64,000 nt of DNA from Virgisporangium aurantiacum (GCF_016863635.1 NZ_BOPG01000043.1:62001-126000), one strand, 5' to 3'; counted from the stretch's first letter, positions 8,070 through 17,261 are shown. Notes: generated by a model from the sequence alone, not told the origin. Numbers and translations: made by a program.

Positions 8070-9388
8070 CGTCGGACGACGACCTCGTCGGCGGAATCTG
8101 GCAACCGACGCGGGCGCTGGGCCGGGCGCTGCTGCTCACCGGGATCCTGCTCCTGGTCGCCATCATCCTGGGCCGGTTCGACCTGGTGGTGGTGGTCGCG
8201 CCGGTCGCGCTCGGTGCGGGGGTCGCGCTGATCCGGCGACCGTCGCAGCCGCCGGCGACGCAGATCACGGTCGCCGACTCGGTGGTCGTCGAGGGCTCGC
8301 CGATCGACGTGCGGCTCGGCGCCGTGAACCCCGATCGCACCGCCTACGACCTGATGCTCATCCGGGTCCGCACGCCGCAATGGGTGACGCTGAAGCACGG
8401 CGACCGGCCGTACGTCGCGGGCACCAGCCCGCGGTCGGTGGTCGACGTCGACCTGACCGGGCACGTCCGGCGGTGGGGGCGGCACCGGCTGGGCCCGGTG
8501 ACCGCGCACGGCGTCGCCTGCGACGGCATGCTGATGAGCACCGCCGCCGTCACCGAACCGCTGATGCTGGCCGTGTACCCGCAGGTCGAGCCGTTCATGG
8601 CGGCCGAGGCGATGCCCCGGGCGGCCGGGCTGGTCGGGGGGCACCGGTCGCGCCGGCCGGGCGAAGGCGGCGAGCTGGCCGGCGTGCGGCCGTTCGCACC
8701 GGGCGACCGGCTGCGCCGCATCGACTGGCGGGTGTCGCTGCGCGCCCGGCAACTGCACGTGGCGGCGACCCTCAGCGACCGCGACGCCGAGGTGCTGCTG
8801 CTCCTCGACGTGCTGCACGAGGCGGGACGCTCGGGCGGCCACGGCGGCGCGGCGTCGGTGCTCGACACCACGGTGCGGGCCGCGGCCGCGATCGCCGAGC
8901 ACTACCTGACCCGCGGCGACCGCGTGGCGCTGCTCGAGTACGGCTTCCGCTCGCGGTGGCTGCGCCCGGCCAGCGGCCGCCGCCAGTACCTGACGGCGTT
9001 GCAATGGCTGCTCGACGTCTCGCCCACGGACTCCCCGTACGAACCCAGCGCCGGCGCGTTCGGCACCAGCCTGATCCCGTCGCACGCGCTGGTGATCGTG
9101 CTCAGCCCGCTGCTCGACCAGCGCACCGTCGGCATGCTGGCCCGGCTGGCCCGCGGTGGGCGGGTGGCCATCGCCGTCGACACGTTGAGCAGCACCGACG
9201 TGCGGCTGCCCAGCTCGTCGTGGATGCCGGTGGCCCAGCACATCTGGCGGCTGGAGCGGGAGAACCTGATCGGCCAACTGCGCGAGCACGGCGTCCCGGT
9301 GGTCGCCTGGGCCGGCGCCGGCAGCCTCGACGCGGTGCTGCGCGACGTGTCCCGCCTCGCGACCGTCCCCCGCGTGGGGTTGCGGTGA
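8066..9388 (+). CDS. DUF58 domain protein
   Basis: A 440-residue protein with two N-terminal membrane helices (about 14-31 and 35-52) and a DUF58 signature, PGDRLRRIDWRVSLR, at about 211-225. The region after it (VLLLLDVLHEAG and ALVIVLSPLLDQ) resembles a VWA-like fold. DUF58 proteins are the usual partners of MoxR ATPases. The gene lies directly downstream of moxR with a four-base overlap. Confidence 0.9.
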   Translation: MTSDDDLVGGIWQPTRALGRALLLTGILLLVAIILGRFDLVVVVAPVALGAGVALIRRPSQPPATQITVADSVVVEGSPIDVRLGAVNPDRTAYDLMLIRVRTPQWVTLKHGDRPYVAGTSPRSVVDVDLTGHVRRWGRHRLGPVTAHGVACDGMLMSTAAVTEPLMLAVYPQVEPFMAAEAMPRAAGLVGGHRSRRPGEGGELAGVRPFAPGDRLRRIDWRVSLRARQLHVAATLSDRDAEVLLLLDVLHEAGRSGGHGGAASVLDTTVRAAAAIAEHYLTRGDRVALLEYGFRSRWLRPASGRRQYLTALQWLLDVSPTDSPYEPSAGAFGTSLIPSHALVIVLSPLLDQRTVGMLARLARGGRVAIAVDTLSSTDVRLPSSSWMPVAQHIWRLERENLIGQLREHGVPVVAWAGAGSLDAVLRDVSRLATVPRVGLR

Positions 9389-9972
9389 GCGGTACGGGCG
9401 GTCTCTTCGTTCGGGGGTTCCAGGACCGGATCGCCCGGACCCGGCGCATCTTCGCCCGCGCCACCGCGTGGCCGTTCGGCGTGCGGCTGGTGGTGTTCGC
9501 GGCCGCGATGATCGCGCAGGGCTTCGCCTATCCGCCGCAGGCCATGCTGGGTCCGCCGGTGCTGCTGATCGCCGGGCTGGGTGTGCTGCCGGCGCTGTGG
9601 CCCAGGTCGACGTGGGTCACCGTGTTCTGGCTGATCACCGTCACCGGCTGGATCGCCGCCACGATGCTGTACGACTCGCAGGTGACGCTGCCGCGGTTGA
9701 TCGGGCTGTCGGTGGCGCTGTACGTGGTCCACTCGGGGTCGGCGCTGGCCGCCGTGCTGCCGTACGACGCCGTGGTCGACCGGGTGGTGATCCTGCGCTG
9801 GTTGATGCGGGCGACGCTGGTGATCATCGTGTCGGTCGGGCTGTCGGTGGGCGGCCTGTACGTGGTCAGCTCCTGGCCGGCCAAGTACTACCTGGCCGCG
9901 ACGATCCTCGGCCTGCTCCCGGTGATCGGCGTCGTCTGGCTGATCGCTTTCGTCGCCAGACGACGCCCGTAG
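9385..9972 (+). CDS. Polytopic membrane protein, last gene of MoxR operon
   Basis: A 195-residue protein with five or six hydrophobic helices spread over its length and a short basic N-terminus. No catalytic motif is visible and I do not recognise the family. The GTG start overlaps the DUF58 stop, so it is cotranscribed with moxR. A short CCCCT/AGGGG hairpin just after the stop may help end transcription between it and the convergent TerD-VWA gene. Confidence 0.72.
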   Translation: MSGTGGLFVRGFQDRIARTRRIFARATAWPFGVRLVVFAAAMIAQGFAYPPQAMLGPPVLLIAGLGVLPALWPRSTWVTVFWLITVTGWIAATMLYDSQVTLPRLIGLSVALYVVHSGSALAAVLPYDAVVDRVVILRWLMRATLVIIVSVGLSVGGLYVVSSWPAKYYLAATILGLLPVIGVVWLIAFVARRRP

Positions 9973-9978
9973 CGCCCC

Positions 9979-11721
9979 TCAGGGGAGGAGGCCGGCCTGC
10001 CTCGCGAGGCCGAGCCAGCTCGGGTACTCCGCCATCATCAGGTCGAACAACTGCTCGTCGGGGACGTTGGCCGGGTCGGTGACGGCGAAGAAGTTCGCGT
10101 TGTCGATGAAGCGGCCCGGCAGGTTGTCGAGGTTCTCCAGGAACGTGAAGTCGCTCTGGAGCAGCCGCTTGAAGAAGCCCTTCTTCTTCGTCTTGTCGGC
10201 GTCGATGGCCTGCGGCGAGTCGCCGATCGCCATGAACTGCCAGAAAATCGGCTCGAACGCGCTGTACTTGAGCTGCTCGATGGTCACCGACTCGTCGAAC
10301 GTCGCGCCGTCGGTGACGAACATGACGTACACCGGCTGCTGGTCACGAACGGGCTGGTTACGGGGGCCGGAATGCTGCCAGTAGTTGGCCCGGATCGCCT
10401 GCATGGCCTTGCCGTAGTAGGTGCCACCCTCGAGCGGGTGCTGTTGCAGCACCCCGCCCAGGAACGCCTGGAAGTTGTTCATCCGCAGCTCGCCCACTTC
10501 ATGCGCCTCCGCGCCGAAGAGGAACACGTCGACGGCCTCGTTGTCGTCGAACCGCAGCCCGAGCGCGAGCACCCGCTCCACCAGCGCCTGGATCTTCCCG
10601 GACCGGTACAGCCCGCCCATCGACGCGGAGATGTCGAGGCACAGCGCCACCCGCGCGGTGTGATCGGACAGCCCGCGCTTCTGCAGGCTCACCGCCGCCT
10701 GCTTGGTGAGGTTGAGCAGTTGCGGCGCCTGCTGCGCCGCCCGCTTCTCCATGTCGACCAATTTGCGCTGTTTCGCGAGGTTCACCGGGCCACCCGCGGC
10801 TGCCGGCTGGGCACCCGGTTGCGGTGCCTGCGGCGCCGGGACGCCCGGAGCGCCGCCGGGCGGTGCCTGGTACGGCCCGGCGGGCGGTGCCTGGTACGGC
10901 GCCTGCGGTGCCTGGTACGGCCCGGCCGGCGGCGCTTGATAGGGGCCGGTCGGCGGCGCCTGGTAAGGACCGGTCGGCGGAGCCTGTGGCGCCTGGTACG
11001 GCCCGCTGGGCGGGGCCGGCGGCGCCTGATACGGCGCGGCCGGCGGAGCCTGCGGGGTCGGCGGCGCCTGGAACGGCGCGGCCGGCGGAGCCTGCGGCGG
11101 CGCTGCCGGCGGCGCGGCAGGCCGAGATGCTGCCGGAGGCGCGGCAGGCCGAGATGCCGGCGGGGGCGCGGCGGGCCGAGACGCAGCCGGGGGCGCCGGG
11201 GCCGGGTCGTCCACCGACACGCCGAAGTCGGTCGCGAACCCCTTCAGCCCGGACGCGTAGCCCTGGCCGACCGCGCGGAGCTTCCACGAGTCGCCCCGCT
11301 TGTAGACCTCGCCGAAGAGGTAAGCGGTCTCGGTGGTGGCATCGGTGATGTCGAACCGGGCGAGTTCCGCACCCGACGCGGCGTCGAGCACGCGCAGGTG
11401 CAGGCCGGGCGCCTTGCCGAAGGTGCCGCCGTCGGCGGAGGCGCCGATGATCACGCGTTCGACGCCGGCGGGCAGCCTCGACACGTCGATGCCGATGGTG
11501 TCGGCACCGGCCTGCTTGCCCTCGTGCCGGACAGCGCCGCTCGGGTGCGTCGGCTGGTTGAAGAAGATGAAGTCGGCATCGTCGCGGACCTTGCGGTCCG
11601 GGCCGAGCAACAGGGCGGACGCGTCGACGTCCGGTGCGCCGCCGGCGGCGCTCCAGCCGATGACGGCGCGCACGGCAGTGGCGGTGAGCGGCATGTTCTG
11701 GCCCTTGGAGAGCGTCGTCAT
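9979..11721 (-). CDS. TerD-VWA fusion protein (TerF-like)
   Basis: A 580-residue protein in three parts. Residues 1-175 are a TerD domain (LSKGQNMPLT start, RVIIGASADGG, FDITDATTETAYLFGEVYKR, GWSAAG), the tellurium-resistance/stress calcium-binding fold. Residues about 176-320 are a low-complexity linker of repeated QAPPAGPY and SRPAAPP units. From about 355 a VWA domain carries the MIDAS sequence DISASMGG and a later FVTDGATFDE. The arrangement is like TerF of chemical-stress ter operons. No other ter gene is in the window, so this one stands alone. A likely leaderless promoter element TAAGTT lies seven bases before the ATG on the reverse strand. Confidence 0.85.
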   Translation of the reverse strand: MTTLSKGQNMPLTATAVRAVIGWSAAGGAPDVDASALLLGPDRKVRDDADFIFFNQPTHPSGAVRHEGKQAGADTIGIDVSRLPAGVERVIIGASADGGTFGKAPGLHLRVLDAASGAELARFDITDATTETAYLFGEVYKRGDSWKLRAVGQGYASGLKGFATDFGVSVDDPAPAPPAASRPAAPPPASRPAAPPAASRPAAPPAAPPQAPPAAPFQAPPTPQAPPAAPYQAPPAPPSGPYQAPQAPPTGPYQAPPTGPYQAPPAGPYQAPQAPYQAPPAGPYQAPPGGAPGVPAPQAPQPGAQPAAAGGPVNLAKQRKLVDMEKRAAQQAPQLLNLTKQAAVSLQKRGLSDHTARVALCLDISASMGGLYRSGKIQALVERVLALGLRFDDNEAVDVFLFGAEAHEVGELRMNNFQAFLGGVLQQHPLEGGTYYGKAMQAIRANYWQHSGPRNQPVRDQQPVYVMFVTDGATFDESVTIEQLKYSAFEPIFWQFMAIGDSPQAIDADKTKKKGFFKRLLQSDFTFLENLDNLPGRFIDNANFFAVTDPANVPDEQLFDLMMAEYPSWLGLARQAGLLP

Positions 11722-11772
11722 AAGGCCAAACTTAGCAACGTGACGGGCGTCGCACCGGGTGAGACGGCGGTG

Positions 11773-11782
11773 ACAATATTGT
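11773..11782. promoter_or_regulatory. AT-rich palindrome between terD-vwa and ndh
   Basis: ACAATATTGT is a perfect 10-base palindrome in an otherwise GC-rich divergent gap of about 106 bases. It is 46 bases before the ndh start and 52 bases before the TerD-VWA start. It contains TATTGT, which fits the actinobacterial -10 pattern TAnnnT. It could be a promoter core, an operator, or both; the sequence alone does not decide. Confidence 0.35.
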
Positions 11783-11827
11783 GCCCTGCCGGAAAGTCAA
11801 GCACCCAGGGGCAGGACGATTACCAGC

Positions 11828-13186
11828 GTGACTGCACAACGCATCCTCGTCGTCGGAGCCGGACACGTCGGCCTGTACGCCGCGCTTCGGCTCACCAAGA
11901 AGCTGAAGCTACGAGAGGCTGAGGTCACGGTTGTCGACCCCCAGCCGCACATGACGTACCAACCGTTCCTGCCGGAGGCCGCTGCGGGCAACATCTCCCC
12001 GCGGCACGCCGTGGTGCCGCTGCGCCGTGAACTGCAGAAGGCGCACGTGCTGGCCGGCGAGGTCACCCGGGTCGACCACGAGCGCAAGGTCGCCACGGTC
12101 AAGCCGATCATCGGCCCGGCCCGCGAGGTCTCCTACGACCACATCATCGCGGCGCCCGGCAGCGTCTCCCGCACCCTGCCGATCCCCGGCCTGCGCGAGC
12201 ACGCCGTCGGGTTCAAGACCATCGGCGAGGCCATCTTCCTGCGCAACCACGTCATGGAGCGGCTCGACGTGGCCGCGGCGACGAACGACCCGGCGACGCG
12301 CAAGCGGGCGTTGACGTTCGTGTTCGTCGGCGGTGGCTACGCGGGCATCGAGGCCCTGGCCGAGATGGAGGACATGGCGCACGACGCGCTCAAGTACTAC
12401 CCGGAACTCCAGCACAGCGACATGCATTGGGTGCTGGTCGAGGCGACGAAGCGCGTCCTGCCCGAGGTCGACCCCGACATGGGCGCCTACACCGTGCAGG
12501 TGCTGCTGCGCCGCGACATGGACATCCGGCTCGACACCCGGCTCGAGTCGTGCGTCGGCGGCGTCGTGAAGCTCAGCGACGGCGACGAGTTCCCCGCCGA
12601 CACGATCGTCTGGACCGCCGGTGTGAAGCCCAGCCCGATGCTGGCCAACACCGACCTGCCCCGCGACGAGCGCGGCCGGGTCCGCTGCAACGCCAGGCTG
12701 CAGGTGGTGAACGAGGACGGGTCGATCGTCGAGGGCGCCTGGAGCGCCGGCGACTGCGCCAGCGTGCCCGACCTCGCCTCGGACCGGCCCGGCGCGCTGT
12801 GCTCGCCCAGCGCCCAGCACGCGGTGCGCCAGGCCGCGCGGTTGGCCGACAACATCGCGGCGGTCATCCGCGGGCAGGAGCCGAGGGAGTACAAGCACAA
12901 GCACGTCGGCTCGGTGGCGAGCCTCGGCCTGCACAAGGGCGTCGCGCAGGTGTACGGCATCAAGCTGAAGGGCCTGCCGGCCTGGTTCATGCACCGCACC
13001 TACCACATGAGCCGGATCCCCAGCCTGAACCGCAAGATCCGCGTGGTCGTCGACTGGACGCTGGCGCTGTTCCTGCGGCGTGAGGTGGTGTCGCTCGGCG
13101 AGCTGCACCGGCCGCGCGAGCCGTTCACGGTGGTGACGCCGTTCGTGCGTCCCAAGCAGGACGACGACCGCCAGAAGGCCGCCTAA
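11828..13186 (+). CDS. ndh: Type II NADH dehydrogenase (NDH-2 family)
   Basis: A 452-residue FAD-dependent pyridine nucleotide oxidoreductase. The N-terminal Rossmann motif for FAD is ILVVGAGHVGLYAA; the second, for NAD(P)H, is VFVGGGYAGIEALAE at about 160-175. The FAD-closing motif is SAGDCASVPD. Length, motif order and a basic C-terminal segment fit non-proton-pumping NADH:quinone oxidoreductases attached to the inner face of the membrane. GTG at 11828 is the start. Some family members use other substrates, so assignment to respiratory Ndh is strong but not absolute. Confidence 0.85.
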   Translation: MTAQRILVVGAGHVGLYAALRLTKKLKLREAEVTVVDPQPHMTYQPFLPEAAAGNISPRHAVVPLRRELQKAHVLAGEVTRVDHERKVATVKPIIGPAREVSYDHIIAAPGSVSRTLPIPGLREHAVGFKTIGEAIFLRNHVMERLDVAAATNDPATRKRALTFVFVGGGYAGIEALAEMEDMAHDALKYYPELQHSDMHWVLVEATKRVLPEVDPDMGAYTVQVLLRRDMDIRLDTRLESCVGGVVKLSDGDEFPADTIVWTAGVKPSPMLANTDLPRDERGRVRCNARLQVVNEDGSIVEGAWSAGDCASVPDLASDRPGALCSPSAQHAVRQAARLADNIAAVIRGQEPREYKHKHVGSVASLGLHKGVAQVYGIKLKGLPAWFMHRTYHMSRIPSLNRKIRVVVDWTLALFLRREVVSLGELHRPREPFTVVTPFVRPKQDDDRQKAA

Positions 13187-15093
13187 CCCAGTTTCCACAC
13201 GTCGACGTCGGCGACCCGCTGCGGCGGGGAACCGAGCAGCCGTTCGACGGTCTCCCGCAGCGGCGCGTCGTTCCGCTGCGGGGCGAGCACGAAGCAGCGG
13301 GCGCGCCACAGCCGGGCGTCCGCGCGCGCGTCGGCCCGCTGCGCGTCGGTGATGGCCGGCACCTGCCCGGTGTCGGCCACCTGCGCGAGCAGCAGTGACG
13401 TCGGCCGGGGGAAGGCTCCGAGCGACGCGCGGCCGCCCTCGCCGTACGGGCCGATGAAGGACCCTTCGGGGAGGGCGAATCCCGCGTCGGCCGCCGCGGC
13501 CCAGCGCATGCTTTCGGGCCGCCTGGGCTCGGGCAAGGGGACGGGCACCAGCACGCCGCCGTCGCCCGCGCAGCCGCGCCACAGCCCGCTCGTGAAGTAA
13601 CGCGGCACCGCCGGCCGCTCCTCGGTCGGCAGCGGTGTCGGCGCGACCGGCGCGAGGGCCGCGAGCACCGCGACGGGGACGATCACCCGGGCCCAGGTGG
13701 AGAGCGCCAGCGCGGTGTCGATCGCGATCGCGATGAGCACCGCGAACAGCGGACCGGCGGCGAGCGCGAACCGTCCGGGCAGCGCCGCCGACACGCCGGG
13801 AAGGCCGTCGACGAGCGCGAACGGCAACGGGACGCCGGTCTGTTCGCCGTCGACCGTGAGCGCCGGCCCGAGCGCCAGCACCACCATCGCGGCCGCCGCG
13901 GCGGCGCAGGCGACCGCCACCGGCCGTCGCCACAGCCACAGCGTGATCCCGGCGACGGCGAGCAGCAGCGGGATGCCGAAGAACCCGTTGTACTCGGCCG
14001 GGTCGGTCGACAGGCTGGCGGCGGCGCGGTCACCGCCGAGGGCGAGCGGGGAGATCGTGGTGACGCTGGCCGCGTCGAGGCTGAACGTGTACGAGGAGAA
14101 CGGGCCGCCGGTGACGTGCTGCGGCCCGGCGAACTGCAGCCACAGCGGGTAGGCGAGCAGGACCGCCGCCACCCCGCCGGCGATGCCGAGCCCCCGGCCC
14201 AGAGCGCCCACCCGCCGCCTGGCCTCCGGCCAGGCGGCTGCCCCGTAGGCGGCGCAGAACAGGAGCAGTGCGATCGCGGTGATCATCAGCACCTCGGGGC
14301 CGAGGTGGTACTGCAGCGTCACGAGGAAACCGAGCAGGGCGGCGGTGAGGGTCCGGTGTCTCCGGTCCGGGTCGCTCAACCGGAGGACGCACCACACCAG
14401 GGCCGGCACCAGCCACTGCGCGGTGATGTGCGGATGCCCGTTGGCCTGCGACATCATCCCCGGTCCGAACCCGGCGAGCAGGCCGCCGACGGCCGCCGCG
14501 AACCGGTGCGTGCCCACCGTGCGGGCGAGCAGCAGGTACCAGGCGGCCGCGGTGGCGGCCAGGTTCAGGCCGATGGCCAGGGCGAAGCTCACCGGCGCGC
14601 CGAACGCCAGCGTCACCGGCCCGAGCAGCAGGCCGAGCAGGATCACCGAGGCGTTGGCGAGCAGGTTCACCCCGTCGGGTGCGTTGAGGCGGTCGGTGAC
14701 GAGGCTGAAGTCGCCGGCGTAGACGCGCGCGTCGTAGGCCAGGAACCACTCGCTGAGCACCTGGTCGTTGCCGCCGAGGGCGAGCTGGCGGGTGTGCGGG
14801 TCGGGCCACAGGCCGATCGTCAGCAGCGCCGCCACCAGCGCGAACCCGCCGCAGACGGCGAGGTCGAGCCACCCCCGGCGCGGTGCCGGCGGCTCCGGCG
14901 GCGGTTCGGCCTCCGCGCGGCGCGGTGTGCGGGCGTTGATGACCCGTGACGGTCGGTCGGCACCGATCAGGCCGACGATGCGGATTGCGGTGCTGTCGGT
15001 GCTGCCCTCTTCGCTGCGTTGCCGCGGTGGTACGGCCGTGACCTGGGTATCGTCGTCCGGCCGACCATCGCCGGTCGGCGCAGCGCTCCTCAC
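13183..15093 (-). CDS. Large polytopic membrane protein (GT-C-like topology)
   Basis: About 636 residues if the GTG at 15093 is used. The reading frame stays open as far as 15270, but that extension crosses the antisense of the tRNA gene and is not believable. After a soluble N-terminus rich in Arg and Pro there are about 11-12 membrane helices from the LAVCGGFALVAALLTIGLW segment onwards, with long periplasmic loops containing GGNDQVLSEWF and NAPDGVNLLANAS, then a soluble C-terminal domain of about 150 residues. The layout recalls GT-C glycosyltransferases and related actinobacterial membrane proteins, but no catalytic Asp motif is definite. The start is uncertain. It meets ndh tail to tail with a four-base overlap. 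Confidence 0.65.
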   Translation of the reverse strand: MRSAAPTGDGRPDDDTQVTAVPPRQRSEEGSTDSTAIRIVGLIGADRPSRVINARTPRRAEAEPPPEPPAPRRGWLDLAVCGGFALVAALLTIGLWPDPHTRQLALGGNDQVLSEWFLAYDARVYAGDFSLVTDRLNAPDGVNLLANASVILLGLLLGPVTLAFGAPVSFALAIGLNLAATAAAWYLLLARTVGTHRFAAAVGGLLAGFGPGMMSQANGHPHITAQWLVPALVWCVLRLSDPDRRHRTLTAALLGFLVTLQYHLGPEVLMITAIALLLFCAAYGAAAWPEARRRVGALGRGLGIAGGVAAVLLAYPLWLQFAGPQHVTGGPFSSYTFSLDAASVTTISPLALGGDRAAASLSTDPAEYNGFFGIPLLLAVAGITLWLWRRPVAVACAAAAAAMVVLALGPALTVDGEQTGVPLPFALVDGLPGVSAALPGRFALAAGPLFAVLIAIAIDTALALSTWARVIVPVAVLAALAPVAPTPLPTEERPAVPRYFTSGLWRGCAGDGGVLVPVPLPEPRRPESMRWAAAADAGFALPEGSFIGPYGEGGRASLGAFPRPTSLLLAQVADTGQVPAITDAQRADARADARLWRARCFVLAPQRNDAPLRETVERLLGSPPQRVADVDVWKLG

Positions 15094-15188
15094 ACTGAGG
15101 GACCATACTGCCGTCCGGTCGGCCGAGCCCTGCCGTTCAGCACACCCGTTACGGTGATATGGGTCCACGACCTGGACGCCCAACGCCC

Positions 15189-15269
15189 GCCCGGGTGGTG
15201 GAACGGCAGACACGGCCGCCTTAAAAGCGGCTGCCGAAAGGCATGCGGGTTCGAGTCCCGCCCCGGGCA
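15189..15269 (+). tRNA. bldA: tRNA-Leu(UAA), bldA type
   Basis: A full class II tRNA. The acceptor stem GCCCGGG (15189-15195) pairs with CCCGGGC (15262-15268), with A as discriminator. The T arm is GCGGG-TTCGAGT-CCCGC. The anticodon arm GCCGC-CTTAAAA-GCGGC shows anticodon TAA. A long variable arm TGCC-GAAA-GGCA follows, as expected for Leu. CCA is not encoded in full (the next bases are CA). This tRNA reads UUA, the rarest codon in high-GC actinomycetes, and corresponds to bldA of Streptomyces, a switch for development and secondary metabolism. Two genes in this window have in-frame TTA codons (at 39378 and 63564). The symbol is by function and anticodon. Confidence 0.96.
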
Positions 15270-15335
15270 CAGCGCGCTCCCAGCCAGCCGGGATACCCTC
15301 TACGCATTATCTGAGCTCCATATAGGAGGCGGAAC

Positions 15336-16202
15336 GTGCGTAGTTCCAATCCCGTGCTCACTCGCCTCGGCTCTGCCGCCGGGCAGGGCCGTACGGGTTA
15401 TGCCCAACCGGGTTATGCGCCGCCCGGGCAGAACCCCTTCCAGCAGCAACCGCCACAGTCCGGCGGCTACCAGCAACCGCCACAGTACGGCGGCGGATAC
15501 CAGGCGCCACCGTTCGGCGGCGAGCGGGTCATGTCGCTCGACGACGTGGTGGTGCGCACGGTCATGCTGCTGGTCGTCACCGGCATCTTCGGCGCGGCGG
15601 CCTGGGCCCTACTGCCGGAGACCGGTGGTGTGGCCACGCTGGCGCTGATCGGCTCGTGCCTGGCCGGCCTGGTGCTCGGCCTGGTGATCGCGTTCAAGCG
15701 CATCACCAATCCGCCGCTGATCATCGCCTACGCGGCGCTACAGGGCGTGCTGCTGGGCGTCGTCAGCGAGTTCTTCGAGCAGCGGTACCCGGGCATCGTC
15801 ATGCAGGCGGTCGCGGCGACGTTCGCGGTGTTCTTCGTGATGGCGGCGCTGTACAAGTTCCGGGTGCTACGGGCGACACCGAGGTTCGCGAAGTTCGTGC
15901 TCGGCGCGTTGCTCGCGTTCGTCGCGCTCAGCCTGATCAACCTCCTCGCGTACGCGTTCGGCTTCGACATGGGCCTGGTCGACACCGGCACCGACGAGGT
16001 GAACCCGATCGCGTTCCTGTTCGCCGGCGCGGGCATCGTCATCGGCGCGCTCACGTTCATCCTCGACTTCGCGGAGATCGAGGAGGGCGTGCGGCAGGGC
16101 ATCCCGGAGAAGTTCGCCTGGTACTCGGCGTTCGGGCTGCTCGTCGGCCTGATCTTCCTGTACTGGCAGATCCTGCGGATGCTGAGCTACCTGCGCAGAT
16201 GA
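15336..16202 (+). CDS. Bax inhibitor-1/YccA family membrane protein
   Basis: A 288-residue protein. The first 65 residues are Gln/Pro/Gly-rich repeats (GYAQPGYAPPG, QQPPQYGGG). Seven membrane helices follow, from MLLVVTGIFGAAAWALL to the C-terminus, which ends in LIFLYWQILRMLSYLRR. The FAEIEEGVRQGIPEKFAWYSAFGLLVGL stretch before the last helix holds the acidic residues seen in the BI-1/YccA channel family. The family leaks calcium or protons in studied members. GTG at 15336 has AGGAGG eight bases before it. The next gene overlaps its stop (ATGA). Confidence 0.85.
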   Translation: MRSSNPVLTRLGSAAGQGRTGYAQPGYAPPGQNPFQQQPPQSGGYQQPPQYGGGYQAPPFGGERVMSLDDVVVRTVMLLVVTGIFGAAAWALLPETGGVATLALIGSCLAGLVLGLVIAFKRITNPPLIIAYAALQGVLLGVVSEFFEQRYPGIVMQAVAATFAVFFVMAALYKFRVLRATPRFAKFVLGALLAFVALSLINLLAYAFGFDMGLVDTGTDEVNPIAFLFAGAGIVIGALTFILDFAEIEEGVRQGIPEKFAWYSAFGLLVGLIFLYWQILRMLSYLRR

Positions 16203-16522
16203 CCGCCGACGAGTTGGCGACCGAAACGCGCCGGCTCGTCGACCGGGTATCGACCTGGACGCCGCCCCGCTGGGCGGCGTCCAGTGCGTCCGGGACCGGA
16301 ACCCGAGCCGACCGTTTCCACGCCCTGGTACAGGAGTTGGCCGATCAGGCCGCCGACGCGGAGGACCAGCCCCGCCGCGCGGTGCCGCGGCTGTCGCCCG
16401 ACACCGCCCTCCCCGATCAGCTGAAGGTCGTCGTGGCGGACCTGATCGCCGCCGCCCGCGACGACGAGGCCCGCCTGGCGGTGGCGACCAAGCGCGTCCT
16501 GACGACGAAGCGGGCTTTGTAA
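16199..16522 (+). CDS. Small uncharacterised helical protein
   Basis: A 107-residue soluble protein with an ATG that overlaps the stop of the Bax inhibitor-like gene. It is mostly Ala/Arg/Asp-rich helix with a Ser/Thr/Gly linker near residue 30, and ends ATKRVLTTKRAL. No family recognised. Its position between two coding genes, with overlapping starts and actinobacterial codon bias, supports it as real. Confidence 0.6.
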   Translation: MTADELATETRRLVDRVSTWTPPRWAASSASGTGTRADRFHALVQELADQAADAEDQPRRAVPRLSPDTALPDQLKVVVADLIAAARDDEARLAVATKRVLTTKRAL

Positions 16523-16523
16523 G

Positions 16524-17261
16524 GTGTTCGGGCTCAGCGGGCGCACGGCGGTCGTGACCGGCGGCAACTCCGGCATCGGGCGGGTCATGGCGGCGGCCCT
16601 GCGGGAGGCGGGAGCGGCCGTCGTCCTGATGGCCCGGGACCGGGAGCGCCTCGAAGCGACCGCCGCGGAGTTGGGCGCTCACGCGGTCACCTGTGATCTT
16701 TCCGATCGTGCGGACCTGGCGCGGGCCGCGGACGCCGCGGCGCGACTGGCCGGCGAACCCGACATCCTCGTGAACGCGGCCGGCATCAACCCGCGCCCGC
16801 ACATGAACGACCTCACCGCGGCCGTGTGGGACGACGTGCTGGAGGTCAACGTCACCGCGCCGTTCCTGCTCGGTCAGCGGTTCGGCCCCGGCATGGCCGA
16901 CCGTGGCTGGGGGCGGATCATCAACGTCGTGTCGCAGCAGGCGCTGCGGGCGTACGGGAACAGCGGTGCGTACGGGGTGAGCAAGGGCGGCCTCGCCTCG
17001 CTGACCCGCTCGCAGGCCGAGGCGTGGTCGCCGCACGGGGTGTGCTGCAACGCGGTGGCGCCGGGCGTGGTCGAGACGCCGATGACGGCGGCGATCTTCC
17101 GCGACCCCGAGCGGGCGGCCGCGGCCGCCGCGCGCACGATGATCGGGCGCAACGGCAGGCCGGAGGACTTCGCCGGCATCGCCGTGTTCCTGGCCGGCGA
17201 CGGGTCGGCGGCCATCACCGGCCAGGTGATCTGCGTCGACGGCGGCTTCTCAGCCCATTAG
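16524..17261 (+). CDS. Short-chain dehydrogenase/reductase
   Basis: A 245-residue classical SDR. The cofactor loop is TGGNSGIG at about 12-19, the NAAG motif is near 87, and the active-site YxxxK is YGVSKGG, followed by the VAPGVVETPM loop. These enzymes oxidise or reduce alcohols, sugars or fatty acyl groups with NAD(P); the best visual likeness is to gluconate 5-dehydrogenase/FabG-like members. Substrate not predictable. GTG at 16524 starts one base after the previous stop codon, so it belongs to the same operon. It meets the cystathionine beta-synthase gene tail to tail with a four-base overlap. Confidence 0.85.
   Translation: MFGLSGRTAVVTGGNSGIGRVMAAALREAGAAVVLMARDRERLEATAAELGAHAVTCDLSDRADLARAADAAARLAGEPDILVNAAGINPRPHMNDLTAAVWDDVLEVNVTAPFLLGQRFGPGMADRGWGRIINVVSQQALRAYGNSGAYGVSKGGLASLTRSQAEAWSPHGVCCNAVAPGVVETPMTAAIFRDPERAAAAAARTMIGRNGRPEDFAGIAVFLAGDGSAAITGQVICVDGGFSAH

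Noticed and set aside
10840..11200. Repeat array in the TerD-VWA gene as a CRISPR or mobile repeat
   Set aside because: The repeats are coding, in frame, unequal in length and give a Pro/Ala linker.
15094..15270. N-terminal extension of the membrane protein gene at 13183
   Set aside because: It crosses the antisense of the tRNA-Leu gene, so those codons reflect tRNA structure.
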